From assembly GCA_009698295.1 (NCBI GenBank), contig WLQO01000002.1:1-30851 (forward strand): 30,851 nt of DNA, given 5' to 3'. Positions 16,984-24,348 of this stretch are shown piece after piece. Position 1 is the stretch's first letter. The number at the start of each line of letters is the position of its first letter. The notes beneath the pieces were generated by a model. The model searched no databases and was not told where the DNA came from. It saw only the letters and a list, made by a program, of their open reading frames with translations. Made by a program: the position numbers and the translations under genes. The DNA comes from Actinomycetota bacterium. Its GTDB lineage: Bacteria; Actinomycetota; Actinomycetes; Nanopelagicales; Nanopelagicaceae.

Positions 16984-17811
16984 TTAAACGCTTGCTGGCA
17001 CGCGTGGAGCGGGAGCGCCCTTCTTCGATAAGTAAGGAACCAAGACCGCCGCGAGGTAGATACTCCAGGCTATGAATTGGACGATTGATGTGGTCGTATC
17101 AAATCCGATGGTGCCGCCTAGAACCGATCCCAGGATCGACTCCTTAGCAATCCAAGGGGTTACATCCCAGAGATAAGCATCTGCGCCAGGCAACCATCCC
17201 AACTCCTGGAATTCATGGACTCCATAAGAGAGAACGCCGGCGGCCACGATAATTAGCGCAACGCCAGTCACAGTGAAAAATTTAGAGAGATTTAATTTCA
17301 CAGATCGGTTGTAAATTAAATAACCAAGTGCAACTGCAAGGGCTAAACCGAGAATCAATCCAATGGTTGCAGAAGATGCAGCACCAACGGTTTTAAAGTT
17401 TGTATATATAAAGAGAGCGGTCTCTAAGCCTTCTCGTAAAACTGCGAAAAAAGCCACTAAAGCAAGGCTTATTGGGCCTGTCATTACTGCGCTATCCACT
17501 TTGCCATGAAGTTCATCGCGCAGAGTGCGCGCTGTGCGCTTCATCCAGAAGACCATCCATGTAACAAGTGCAACTGCAATAAATGAGGTAAGTCCAGCAA
17601 ATAACTCTTCGCCGCGAGTTGATAATTCAGCTGAAGTGAAAGAGAGAATTCCGCCTAAGGCTAAGCTCGCTGCAATCGCGACGCTGACCCCGCCCCAGAG
17701 CGCCTTCAAAAGGTGGCGGCGATCTGTGCGAACGATATAGGCGACCAAGATTCCAACGATAAGCGCCGCTTCTAACCCTTCGCGAAGGGCGATAATGAAT
17801 GTGCTGAGCAT
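16984..17811 (-). CDS. efeU: FTR1/EfeU-type iron permease
   Basis: 275 residues, seven predicted transmembrane segments. The two iron-binding REXXE motifs of the FTR1 family are present: REGLE at residues 10-14 (LREGLEAALIVGILVAY) and at 126-130 (LREGLETALFIYTNF). It would import oxidised ferrous iron as ferric across the cytoplasmic membrane. In the EfeUOB system it works with the periplasmic EfeO and the haem peroxidase EfeB; neither gene is next to it here, so partners are either distant or absent. The promoter is leaderless-type (TAGATT, 6 nt before ATG 17811) and a perfect 12-bp inverted repeat covers its -35 region. Expression under iron control is likely but not shown. A Pb2+ permease label is possible from annotation habit. 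Confidence 0.93.
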   Translation of the reverse strand: MLSTFIIALREGLEAALIVGILVAYIVRTDRRHLLKALWGGVSVAIAASLALGGILSFTSAELSTRGEELFAGLTSFIAVALVTWMVFWMKRTARTLRDELHGKVDSAVMTGPISLALVAFFAVLREGLETALFIYTNFKTVGAASSATIGLILGLALAVALGYLIYNRSVKLNLSKFFTVTGVALIIVAAGVLSYGVHEFQELGWLPGADAYLWDVTPWIAKESILGSVLGGTIGFDTTTSIVQFIAWSIYLAAVLVPYLSKKGAPAPRVPASV

Positions 17812-17817
17812 GGGATA

Positions 17818-17823
17818 AATCTA
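17818..17823 (-). promoter_or_regulatory. -10 element of leaderless efeU promoter
   Basis: TAGATT on the minus strand, 6 nt before ATG 17811. The expected -35 position (about 17841-17846) falls inside the 12-bp inverted repeat at 17836-17865. Confidence 0.6.
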
Positions 17824-17835
17824 GAACCGCACTAC

Positions 17836-17865
17836 GAATTACGCAACTTAAATGTTGCGTAATTC
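17836..17865. promoter_or_regulatory. Perfect 12-bp inverted repeat between RNase D and efeU
   Basis: Left arm GAATTACGCAAC (17836-17847), 6-nt centre TTAAAT, right arm GTTGCGTAATTC (17854-17865), with no mismatch. On the minus strand it lies 2 nt after the RNase D stop and covers the -35 region of the efeU promoter. No T-tract follows, so it is either a weak terminator/RNA hairpin for the RNase D mRNA or a repressor operator for efeU. It does not resemble DtxR/IdeR or classical Fur boxes. Confidence 0.6.
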
Positions 17866-17866
17866 C

Positions 17867-19177
17867 TCACATCTGGGTTGGCGCCTCATCTGGCTCAGGG
17901 CTTTCCGGCGCAGCAAGGGGGACGGTCTCCAGCAGAGCAGCCTCCAACAAGGGCGCTGCTATCTCAATCTGCCAAGAACGTGCACCCAGAGTAGCCAAAG
18001 AGCGGGCTACATCGCCTTTAGGAGCGTTCCAGCAGATCCGACGGATGTATTCGGGGGTAATCATATTTTCAAGGGGTATATCCAGCTCGGTGGCCTTGGC
18101 CGAAAGAAGGGCCTTGGCATGAGTAAGCGGGGCGTACTTATCCGGAAAGCGCTCGCGCCAAATCTTAAGTGGCGGTAAAGAATCAGAATCAGATCGCACT
18201 TGTGGCCATTGATCTTCGCCGAGCGCCAACGCATCAGAAATAGCGTTAATCCACGATGCGGCGTTCTCGAGCCAACGCGCTCGCAAACCGAGTGGGCGAA
18301 GAGTTCGCTCCAAATCTTTCTTGGTCTTGATCGTTTTTGTATGGGCAACAGTTGCGATTTCAACGATCGCGGCATCTGAGAGAAGTCGCCCTTGCGAGAT
18401 ATCAACTTCTTGCGCGATCTCATTTCGCACTGTCCAAAGCGCTCGCACTACTGCTAATTGATTGCGTTTTTTAATTTTATGCATACCCGATGTTCGTCGC
18501 CAAGGGTCAACCCGGGGAGGCGATGGGGGAGCATCAAGAATTGCTTGAAACTCTTCGCGCGCCCAATGCCACTTATTTGCCGAAGCTAAGAGCCCATAAA
18601 CCTTTTCACGAAGTTCAACCAATAACTCAACATCGAGCGCTGCGTAATTTAACCACTCTTGTGGCAAAGGTCGCTGTGACCAATCGGCCGCCGAATGTTC
18701 TTTCGCCAACGAGACTTCCATTAAAGATTCCAGAAGTGGACCTAAACCCACTCGCGGCAACCCAGCGATGCGCCCACCGAGTTCAGTATCAAATAATCTC
18801 TTTGGATTTATTCCTAATTCGCGCAGACAGGGTAGGTCTTGGGTGCTGGCATGCAAGATAACCTCATCGCTCTGCAAGAGCTCATTTAACTTTAAAAATA
18901 GCGGATGGTTGGGACCGAATGGAATCGGATCAATTAAATGCAAACCGCCGCCTTGACGTTTAATCTGGATCAGATATGCACGAGCGCTAAATTTAAATCC
19001 GGATGCTCGTTCGGCATCGACGGCGAAGGGACCGGTACCTAACGCTAATTCTTTTAGCGCTGCCTCAAAACTTGGTATATCCGCGATGATTTGTGGGACA
19101 CCGGCGGCCGGTGCCAACAAAGGAATTGCAGTAATAACTTCTTCGATTTCAGAAGGCTCTTCTTTTACATTATCCAT
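17867..19177 (-). CDS. rnd: RNase D-like 3'-5' exoribonuclease with HRDC domain
   Basis: 436 residues. The DEDDy exonuclease residues are all present: Asp54 and Glu56 (AVDAERAS), Asp114 (STQDLPCL), Tyr178 and Asp182 (NYAALDVELL). A helical HRDC domain follows around residues 230-300. It degrades or trims structured RNA 3' ends. Length and layout match the actinobacterial RNase D (Rv2681). It starts 23 nt after the DUF3000 stop and is probably in the same operon. No Shine-Dalgarno is visible before ATG 19177; the leader is a run of A and T with an imperfect AAATAT 6 nt upstream. Dispersed Pro/Glu residues at both termini look disordered. Confidence 0.94.
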   Translation of the reverse strand: MDNVKEEPSEIEEVITAIPLLAPAAGVPQIIADIPSFEAALKELALGTGPFAVDAERASGFKFSARAYLIQIKRQGGGLHLIDPIPFGPNHPLFLKLNELLQSDEVILHASTQDLPCLRELGINPKRLFDTELGGRIAGLPRVGLGPLLESLMEVSLAKEHSAADWSQRPLPQEWLNYAALDVELLVELREKVYGLLASANKWHWAREEFQAILDAPPSPPRVDPWRRTSGMHKIKKRNQLAVVRALWTVRNEIAQEVDISQGRLLSDAAIVEIATVAHTKTIKTKKDLERTLRPLGLRARWLENAASWINAISDALALGEDQWPQVRSDSDSLPPLKIWRERFPDKYAPLTHAKALLSAKATELDIPLENMITPEYIRRICWNAPKGDVARSLATLGARSWQIEIAAPLLEAALLETVPLAAPESPEPDEAPTQM

Positions 19178-19200
19178 AAATAAATATTTTTAAGGCCTAG

Positions 19201-19782
19201 CTAAGCCTTGCGACGTGCTGCAGAAATTGGGGCAACCCCTTCAACGACGGGAGGTAATCCAGCAACTTCGCCTAAGAGATTGCACCAAGCCATTACGTGG
19301 GAGATCATTTCCGTGGAATCTTTAATGAGCGGACTCCATGAAGCACGAATTTCAATTTCAGATTCATCGTTGCGTGGAGAAAGTTTTCCAAAAGAAGCAC
19401 TTGATACACGAGTGACAGTTCCGCTAGGGGCGTTAAATTCACAATTTGCAGCCGTGAGTGAATCTAGCAACCAGCTCCAGCCAACTTCTGGCAGTAATGG
19501 ATCATCTTGCATAGCCTCATCCACATCTGCGCTTAGAAAAGTTACACAACGGAACTCACCTTCCCAAGTATCTTGCCCACCAGGTTCGTGCAACAGAACA
19601 AAACGCCCAGATGCGATTTCATCTTCTGCATCGCCTAGCAATCCGTTCGATACGTCGGCGGTAAAGGCGAAAGAGTAGGTTGCCAATTTCTGTGGAGCAG
19701 GAACTTCTTCCAGAATAATTTCAGGACGCGGAGTTACGGTACGCAGGTGATCAATCATGCGATTAAATTGGGCGACATCCAC
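19201..19782 (-). CDS. DUF3000 family protein
   Basis: 193 residues, GTG start. It matches the actinobacterial DUF3000 family (Rv2680-like) with its RPEIILEEVPAPQKLATYSFAFTADV opening and the strand-rich WEGEFRCVTFLSADVD middle. Soluble, no signal peptide or membrane segment. Function unknown. It precedes RNase D in the same strand with 23 nt between, as in mycobacteria, which hints at an RNA-related role but nothing firmer. The start is supported by a TAGAAT -10 hexamer ending exactly 6 nt before the GTG, with no Shine-Dalgarno, so the mRNA is probably leaderless. Confidence 0.88.
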   Translation of the reverse strand: MDVAQFNRMIDHLRTVTPRPEIILEEVPAPQKLATYSFAFTADVSNGLLGDAEDEIASGRFVLLHEPGGQDTWEGEFRCVTFLSADVDEAMQDDPLLPEVGWSWLLDSLTAANCEFNAPSGTVTRVSSASFGKLSPRNDESEIEIRASWSPLIKDSTEMISHVMAWCNLLGEVAGLPPVVEGVAPISAARRKA

Positions 19783-19788
19783 TGCTTA

Positions 19789-19794
19789 ATTCTA
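19789..19794 (-). promoter_or_regulatory. -10 element of leaderless DUF3000-rnd promoter
   Basis: TAGAAT on the minus strand, 6 nt before GTG 19782. The same hexamer and spacing occur before dxs. Confidence 0.65.
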
Positions 19795-19853
19795 AAGATG
19801 GCAGTGCGATATAAGTGGGAGGCGGGGCGCAATTCTGTGTAGCCTTGCTCGCT

Positions 19854-20696
19854 ATGGCCACCTTATTAGCGCTATTTTCCAGCGTGCTGTGGGGTACAGC
19901 CGATTATCATGGCGGAAATTTAAGTAAGAAATATCCCGCAATCGCCGTTCTCGGTGTAACACAAGCAATCGGATTGATCTTTGGAATTATTCTGGCACTG
20001 ATAAATGGTGAATTTTCTACTAACGCTTTCGGAAGTAATGGTTACTTTATTCCGGGCGCATTTGCAGGAGTGCTTGGATATCTAGGTTTGATTTGTTTAT
20101 ATGCAGGGCTTTCAACAGGCCGGATGGGTGTCGTTTCTCCAATCAGTGGTTTATCAGCTCTGATTCCAGTTGGTTATGCATTCTTTGTAAAGGGTGACCG
20201 TTTATCGCTGATTCTCTCAATCGGCGCAGCGTTAGCAATCGTCGGTGCATTTTTAGCCAGCGGTCCTGAACTTTCGCAAGGACTGCCCATCAAACCTTTA
20301 ATTCTCGCACTTGGTGCTGCCGCCGGTTTTGGAACCGCGTTGGTTTGGATGTCAATAGGTTCACAAGGTAGCGCGCTAATGACCATGGTGATGATGCGTA
20401 CGACAACTTTATTTGTCTCGTTAGGAATACTTTTAAAATACCGCACCCTTGGTGGACTGCCGTTAAAGCTAGCCCCAGTATTAATCTTTATTGGATGTGC
20501 AGATTTCTTAGCAAATCTACTTTTGGGAGTAGCAACTACAAAAGGCAATTTAACGCTTTCGATGGTTCTTGGTGCCTTGTATCCAATATTCACTGCCGTA
20601 CTTGCTTTTAAATATTTAAATGAGCGGCTGCATCGCGTGCAATATGTTGGAATTTTCGCCGCGGTTGCTGGTGTTGCAATTATTTCAGCTTTTTAA
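19854..20696 (+). CDS. EamA/DMT-superfamily transporter
   Basis: 280 residues from ATG 19854 (MATLLALFSSVLWGTADYHG). An upstream GTG at 19815 would add 13 residues without hydrophobic or conserved content, so I do not use it. The sequence is a repeat of two EamA-like halves, about ten hydrophobic segments, with SSVLWGTADY at the first and the YPIFTAVLAFKYLNERLHRVQYVGI block near the end. DMT proteins export or exchange small metabolites such as amino acids or nucleotide-sugar-like compounds; the substrate cannot be named. A TAGCCT hexamer (19840-19845) ends 8 nt before the ATG. Its stop overlaps the convergent reductase gene by 12 bp. Confidence 0.86.
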   Translation: MATLLALFSSVLWGTADYHGGNLSKKYPAIAVLGVTQAIGLIFGIILALINGEFSTNAFGSNGYFIPGAFAGVLGYLGLICLYAGLSTGRMGVVSPISGLSALIPVGYAFFVKGDRLSLILSIGAALAIVGAFLASGPELSQGLPIKPLILALGAAAGFGTALVWMSIGSQGSALMTMVMMRTTTLFVSLGILLKYRTLGGLPLKLAPVLIFIGCADFLANLLLGVATTKGNLTLSMVLGALYPIFTAVLAFKYLNERLHRVQYVGIFAAVAGVAIISAF

Positions 20697-21194
20697 CTTT
20701 ACCAAGTTTCGAGCTTCTATAAATTGCGTACCTTCGATTTCCTGAGTCGTTATCTCTTCAAAGTTTTTTAAAAGCTCTGAGATATCAATTATATTCTCAC
20801 CGCCAAGAACGCCAGTAACGCTCAAATAGATTCCATCTAGCGCCCTTTGTGCGATTAGTTCATTGATGATCATCGGACCTGCTTCGACCAAGACGTTGGC
20901 ACCAAATTGCTTTATGCCTTTGGCAAGGGCGGCGGTTGGGGCGAGGTTCCACCAATGTGCCATTCGGTTATCGGCTAGAGCATTGATCATTGACCGGGAT
21001 GAGATAACGACCGGAACCGGAGTGCGGTGGTAAGGCTCAGATCGCGCTGTTTCGCCGCCGATTAATAGAAAGTCGGCGCTTCGCCGACGGCTCAGGAAGG
21101 CGGTGCGATCTACTCCGCTGGATATGGCGCGGGAATTTCCATCTTTGGCGGTAGATCCATCGCCTCCTACAACCAATGATGCAAAGACCGCCAC
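20685..21194 (-). CDS. RibD C-terminal (dihydrofolate-reductase-like) domain protein
   Basis: 169 residues, GTG start. It has the reductase domain found at the C-terminus of RibD and in stand-alone DHFR-like proteins: an N-terminal FASLVVGGDGSTA block (the family's A-SLDG region), SADFLLIGGETAR (the D-LVG--T region), and NVLVEAGPMIINELI ... GVLGG, the nucleotide-binding end. There is no deaminase domain. It may act as 5-amino-6-ribosylaminouracil reductase in riboflavin synthesis, or as an unrelated pteridine/NADPH reductase; no riboflavin genes are nearby. Somewhat short for the family. A TAGCCT -10 element sits 6 nt before the GTG. Convergent overlap of 12 bp with the EamA gene. Confidence 0.82.
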   Translation of the reverse strand: MAVFASLVVGGDGSTAKDGNSRAISSGVDRTAFLSRRRSADFLLIGGETARSEPYHRTPVPVVISSRSMINALADNRMAHWWNLAPTAALAKGIKQFGANVLVEAGPMIINELIAQRALDGIYLSVTGVLGGENIIDISELLKNFEEITTQEIEGTQFIEARNLVKLKS

Positions 21195-21200
21195 CTCAAA

Positions 21201-21206
21201 AGGCTA
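21201..21206 (-). promoter_or_regulatory. -10 element of leaderless RibD-C gene promoter
   Basis: TAGCCT on the minus strand, 6 nt before GTG 21194. It faces the TATATT element of the divergent small Cys protein gene, 32 bp away. Confidence 0.5.
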
Positions 21207-21238
21207 CCGCGCAATGCTGCGATGTCAGTGGAGGTCGA

Positions 21239-21244
21239 TATATT
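21239..21244 (+). promoter_or_regulatory. -10 element of leaderless small Cys-protein promoter
   Basis: TATATT, 6 nt before ATG 21251. It also settles the start: the longer in-frame readings from 21176 would begin upstream of the promoter and overlap the divergent gene. Confidence 0.65.
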
Positions 21245-21250
21245 TTTTTC

Positions 21251-21448
21251 ATGATCATTTCATGCGATACATGTGCTGTGCGAGATATTGGTTGTGAAGA
21301 TTGCATCTTAACTTTCTTCATCACTAAAAATGAAGGCGATAAATTGAGAGAAGAAACGCTCTGCGAGATTCCAGATTCGACCGCAGATGCCATCGATCTA
21401 CTCTCTTCTCGCGGACTAGTACGTCCGCTTCGCTTTAACTCAGCGTGA
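21251..21448 (+). CDS. Small four-cysteine (CxxC-x6-CxxC) protein, 65 residues
   Basis: From ATG 21251 (MIISCDTCAVRD) the product is 65 residues. Cys5, Cys8, Cys15 and Cys18 make two CxxC pairs 6 residues apart, a compact metal site (zinc or Fe-S) right at the N-terminus; a fifth Cys is in the middle (ETLCEIP). The C-terminal part is a short helical segment, DSTADAIDLLSSRGLVRPLRF. I do not know the function. Similar small actinobacterial proteins with this start sit beside NlpC/P60 genes, as I recall. An in-frame longer reading from 21176 is rejected because it runs through the divergent promoter. The leaderless -10 TATATT supports the start chosen. Confidence 0.78.
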   Translation: MIISCDTCAVRDIGCEDCILTFFITKNEGDKLREETLCEIPDSTADAIDLLSSRGLVRPLRFNSA

Positions 21449-21520
21449 TTATGTGAAAAATAGGTAAATTCACAGCCTAGCCACGCCTATCTCAAGTTGA
21501 GATTGCACGATCGCCCCCGT

Positions 21521-21526
21521 TAGCCT
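21521..21526 (+). promoter_or_regulatory. Promoter of the NlpC/P60 gene
   Basis: TTGAGA (21497-21502) as -35, 18-bp spacer, TAGCCT as -10, ending 9 nt before ATG 21536. Start of transcription is expected 2-3 nt before the ATG, so the mRNA has almost no leader. This is one of the few promoters here with a recognisable -35. Confidence 0.5.
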
Positions 21527-21535
21527 TCAACTCTT

Positions 21536-22570
21536 ATGTTTACCTTCGGCCAAGCGATTCGACTGCGCTCAATCAGCGCAGTTGTAATCTCTATAGTTGC
21601 CATTGCTGCTCCGCTCTTAATAGCACCAACGGCTCAAGCCGCACAGACTTTGGCAGAAGTACAAGCGCGCGTACGTCAACTTGAAGAAGAAGCGACTACA
21701 GCGGCAGAAGGTGCACAAGAAGCGAAGGTGAAACTAGCCTCGCTAAATCGCACTCTCGCTGGAATTCAAGCGAAGAAAGAGGTGCAAAGTCAGAGCGTTA
21801 ACGCACTCTCAAAATCGCTCAGCGCAATTGCGATCGATCAATATAAAACTGGTGGACTGAGCCAGAGCCTTGAACTTCTTTTCTCTTCAGATCCTGCGCT
21901 CTATCTTTCTGCCGCCGGTTCGTTGGAAGCGATAACACGGAAAAAATCAGTAGAACTTCGTAAATTTCAAGCTGCAAAGCAGCGCTTAACTGCGACATCG
22001 CTTACGGTAAATGACAAGTTAGCGCTGGTTAAAGCGACTCAAAAGAAGTTGGCAGCCCAAAGTGCGCGCGCAACTGCAAAATTAGCGGAAGCCGAATCGC
22101 TACTTGCAAAATTAAAGAAGGAAGACCGCGAACGTTTAGCACGCCTTGCACAACAAGAAGAAGATGCCGATCAAGCCTCATCACTTGCAGCGGCGAAGGC
22201 CTTGGCAGCAGTCTCTGGACGCGCCGGAAAGGCCTTGCAATTTGCCTTGAAACAGATCGGCGACAAATATGTTTTTGGCGCGGATGGAATGACATATTGG
22301 GATTGTTCTGGTTTGACGATGCGCGCTTACCAAGCCGGTGGAGTCTCGCTTCCACACTCGTCGAGGGCGCAATATTCTTATGGCAAGGCGGTAAAGCGCA
22401 GCGCACTTAAACCAGGTGACTTGGTATTTTTTGGACGGCCGATATCCCACGTAGGTATTTACATCGGTGGCGGCAAGATGGTGCACGCGCCTCGTTCCGG
22501 ATCACGTGTGAAAGTCGCCAGTGCCTTTGATCTAGGACGTAAGCCATATATCGGCGCACGACGCCTGTAG
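21536..22570 (+). CDS. Secreted NlpC/P60 peptidoglycan hydrolase with coiled coil (RipA-like)
   Basis: 344 residues. Residues 1-35 are a signal peptide: charged start, hydrophobic stretch SAVVISIVAIAAPLLIA, cleavage near AQA-A. About 37-220 is a long alpha-helical coiled coil (Lys/Glu/Ala heptad-like), then an NlpC/P60 domain with the catalytic triad Cys257 (WDCSGLTM), His305 (ISHVGIYIGG) and His317 (MVHAPRSG). It should cleave the D-Glu-meso-DAP bond in cross-linked cell wall after export. The coiled coil probably regulates it, as in the division hydrolases of actinobacteria. Order NlpC then PimB-like matches mycobacterial Rv2190c-Rv2188c. The pimB start follows 22 bp downstream. Confidence 0.94.
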   Translation: MFTFGQAIRLRSISAVVISIVAIAAPLLIAPTAQAAQTLAEVQARVRQLEEEATTAAEGAQEAKVKLASLNRTLAGIQAKKEVQSQSVNALSKSLSAIAIDQYKTGGLSQSLELLFSSDPALYLSAAGSLEAITRKKSVELRKFQAAKQRLTATSLTVNDKLALVKATQKKLAAQSARATAKLAEAESLLAKLKKEDRERLARLAQQEEDADQASSLAAAKALAAVSGRAGKALQFALKQIGDKYVFGADGMTYWDCSGLTMRAYQAGGVSLPHSSRAQYSYGKAVKRSALKPGDLVFFGRPISHVGIYIGGGKMVHAPRSGSRVKVASAFDLGRKPYIGARRL

Positions 22571-22592
22571 CTGTCGACGAATTAGATAGATA

Positions 22593-23738
22593 ATGCCAAA
22601 AAATATAATTTGCATCACCAACGACTTTGGTCCACGTGCTGGTGGAATCGAGACCTTTGTAATGGGGCTTATCGAAAGGCTTCCACGAGGTGCAGTAATT
22701 GTTTATACATCGCAACAAGGTGATACCCGAGCATATGATCAAGACTGGCAAGATCGCTTTGGAGTCAAAGTTGTAAGAGATAGAGCAAAAATATTGCTAC
22801 CAACGCCCCGAGTGGCGCTTGCGATAAAGAGAATTGTCACAGAAGAGAATATAGAGATTGCTTTTTTTGGTGCAGCAGCACCGCTTGCGGTTATGTCGCG
22901 GTATTTACGTAAAGCCGGTGTAAAGAAAATTGTTTCACTGACCCATGGTCATGAAGTCTGGTGGTCCAAACTCTGGCCTTTTAAGTGGGCCATTCGCTTC
23001 ATTGGCAATAACGTTGATCATTTAACTTACCTGGGAGATTTCACGCGCGCTCAAATCTCACGCTCCATATCCGCACAATCTTTTTCTGCGATGGTCAAAA
23101 TTGCTCCAGGAATTGATACCGCACATTTCTCACCACAGGCTTCTGCTACTCAGCTGCGCGAATCGCTGGGACTTACCGAGAAGAAAGTGATTGTAAGCGT
23201 CGGCAGATTGGTTCATCGCAAAGGGCAGGATTCTCTGATTTCTGCTTTACCTGCAATTTTGCAACACCATCCTGAGGCACATGTATTAATGGTCGGAGAA
23301 GGTCCCTACCGAGAACATCTAGAAAAGTTAGTCGCGGATTTAGATTTAGCAGATCACATAACCTTCATAGGCCGAATTCAATATGCAGATTTGCCTCGCT
23401 ACATTTGTGTTGGTGATGTATTTGCTATGCCATCTCGTTCGCGTCTTGCGGGGTTAGAAGTCGAGGGGTTAGGAATCGTGTATCTAGAAGCTAGCGCCTG
23501 TGGCTTGCCAGTCATCGCCGGCAAGTCTGGAGGTGCACCGGATGCGGTGATTGAAGGCGAAACCGGAATCACCGTAGATGGACGAAATCTCGCAGAAATC
23601 GCTGCGGCCGTTATTTATTTATTTGATGATCCGGCTAGAGCTCGCCAGTTGGGGGAGCGTGGACGTAAATGGATTGAATCAGATTGGCGTTGGGAAATTT
23701 GGGCCAATAAGTTTACGGAGTTGCTTAAAGTAAATTAA
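22593..23738 (+). CDS. pimB: GT4 glycosyltransferase, PimB-like (phosphatidylinositol mannoside alpha-mannosyltransferase)
   Basis: 381 residues. GT-B fold: N-terminal domain with TNDFGPRAGGIETFVMGL, the glycine-rich loop of GT4 enzymes, and a C-terminal nucleotide-binding domain with VSVGRLVHRKGQDSLI and the EX7E motif EGLGIVYLEASACGLPVIAG. PimB' (Rv2188c) adds the second mannose to PIM1 from GDP-mannose. That identification rests on sequence type and on conserved neighbours (NlpC before, FadD15, glucokinase and PlsC after), so another mannosyl- or glucosyl-lipid step is possible. It starts 22 bp after the NlpC gene and may be co-transcribed; TTAGAT ends 5 nt before the ATG. The stop overlaps the convergent response regulator by 14 bp. 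Confidence 0.9.
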   Translation: MPKNIICITNDFGPRAGGIETFVMGLIERLPRGAVIVYTSQQGDTRAYDQDWQDRFGVKVVRDRAKILLPTPRVALAIKRIVTEENIEIAFFGAAAPLAVMSRYLRKAGVKKIVSLTHGHEVWWSKLWPFKWAIRFIGNNVDHLTYLGDFTRAQISRSISAQSFSAMVKIAPGIDTAHFSPQASATQLRESLGLTEKKVIVSVGRLVHRKGQDSLISALPAILQHHPEAHVLMVGEGPYREHLEKLVADLDLADHITFIGRIQYADLPRYICVGDVFAMPSRSRLAGLEVEGLGIVYLEASACGLPVIAGKSGGAPDAVIEGETGITVDGRNLAEIAAAVIYLFDDPARARQLGERGRKWIESDWRWEIWANKFTELLKVN

Positions 23739-24348
23739 GTCCTCGTGCTTTTGTAATTGCGCCTAATCTATTTTTGACTTGAAGTTTGCGATAGATCGCC
23801 GCCAAATGAGATTTGAAAGTCGCCTCCGAAATATAGAGAGACTTTGCCAAATCGCTATTTGTTCCAGGGGCAGAAAGTGATTGTAAAACAGTTAATTCAC
23901 GGGGAGTAAGAAATGATGCTGCTTCAATATTTTGAAGCGCGCTAACGATTCCGGGGGCGCTGAAATTTTTCGGCTGGAGCAACGAGCTCCTGATTGCCGC
24001 AACAACATCGTTAATAGGAGCGGTCTTCTTAACAAATGAGCTCGCACCAGCGCGCATGGCAGCGATTAAGTGGCTTTCTTCATCGCTCATGGTCAGAACA
24101 ATGATCGCCATATCTTGCGAATGTTTACGGATCCATTGCACAACATCGAGACCTGAACCGTCGGGAAGATGTAGATCAACGACTACTGCATCGGGAGATT
24201 TATGTGCGATCTGCGCAAGTGCTTCCGCACGGCTGGCTGCTTCACCACAACACAGCATGCCGGCGACTTCAATCGCTTTCTTGATCCCGGATCGAACCGA
24301 TGGATGATCATCAATAAGCAAGACGCTCGGTGCTGCTAGCGCGCTCAA
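23725..24348 (-). CDS. NarL/LuxR-type response regulator
   Basis: 207 residues, TTG start. Receiver domain (about 8-122): acidic pair LIDDHPSVRSG, phospho-acceptor Asp58 in VVVDLHLPDGSGLD, Thr in VLTMSDEES and Lys in FVKKTAP. Residues ~145-207 are a LuxR-type helix-turn-helix (SFLTPRELTVLQSL ... SEATFKSHLAAIYRKLQVKNRL). Start overlaps the stop of the kinase gene (TTGA), so both are translated together. Target genes are unknown; the neighbourhood suggests lipid or envelope genes. The gene's 3' end overlaps pimB by 14 bp. Function of the pair is inferred only from family features. Confidence 0.94.
   Translation of the reverse strand: MSALAAPSVLLIDDHPSVRSGIKKAIEVAGMLCCGEAASRAEALAQIAHKSPDAVVVDLHLPDGSGLDVVQWIRKHSQDMAIIVLTMSDEESHLIAAMRAGASSFVKKTAPINDVVAAIRSSLLQPKNFSAPGIVSALQNIEAASFLTPRELTVLQSLSAPGTNSDLAKSLYISEATFKSHLAAIYRKLQVKNRLGAITKARGLNLL

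Noticed and set aside
21452..21474. TGTGAA-N11-TTCACA before the NlpC gene, resembling a CRP-type site
   Set aside because: The half-sites TGTGA and TCACA are 13 bp apart instead of 6, so a CRP/GlxR-type protein would not bind in the usual way. No T-run to make it a terminator either.
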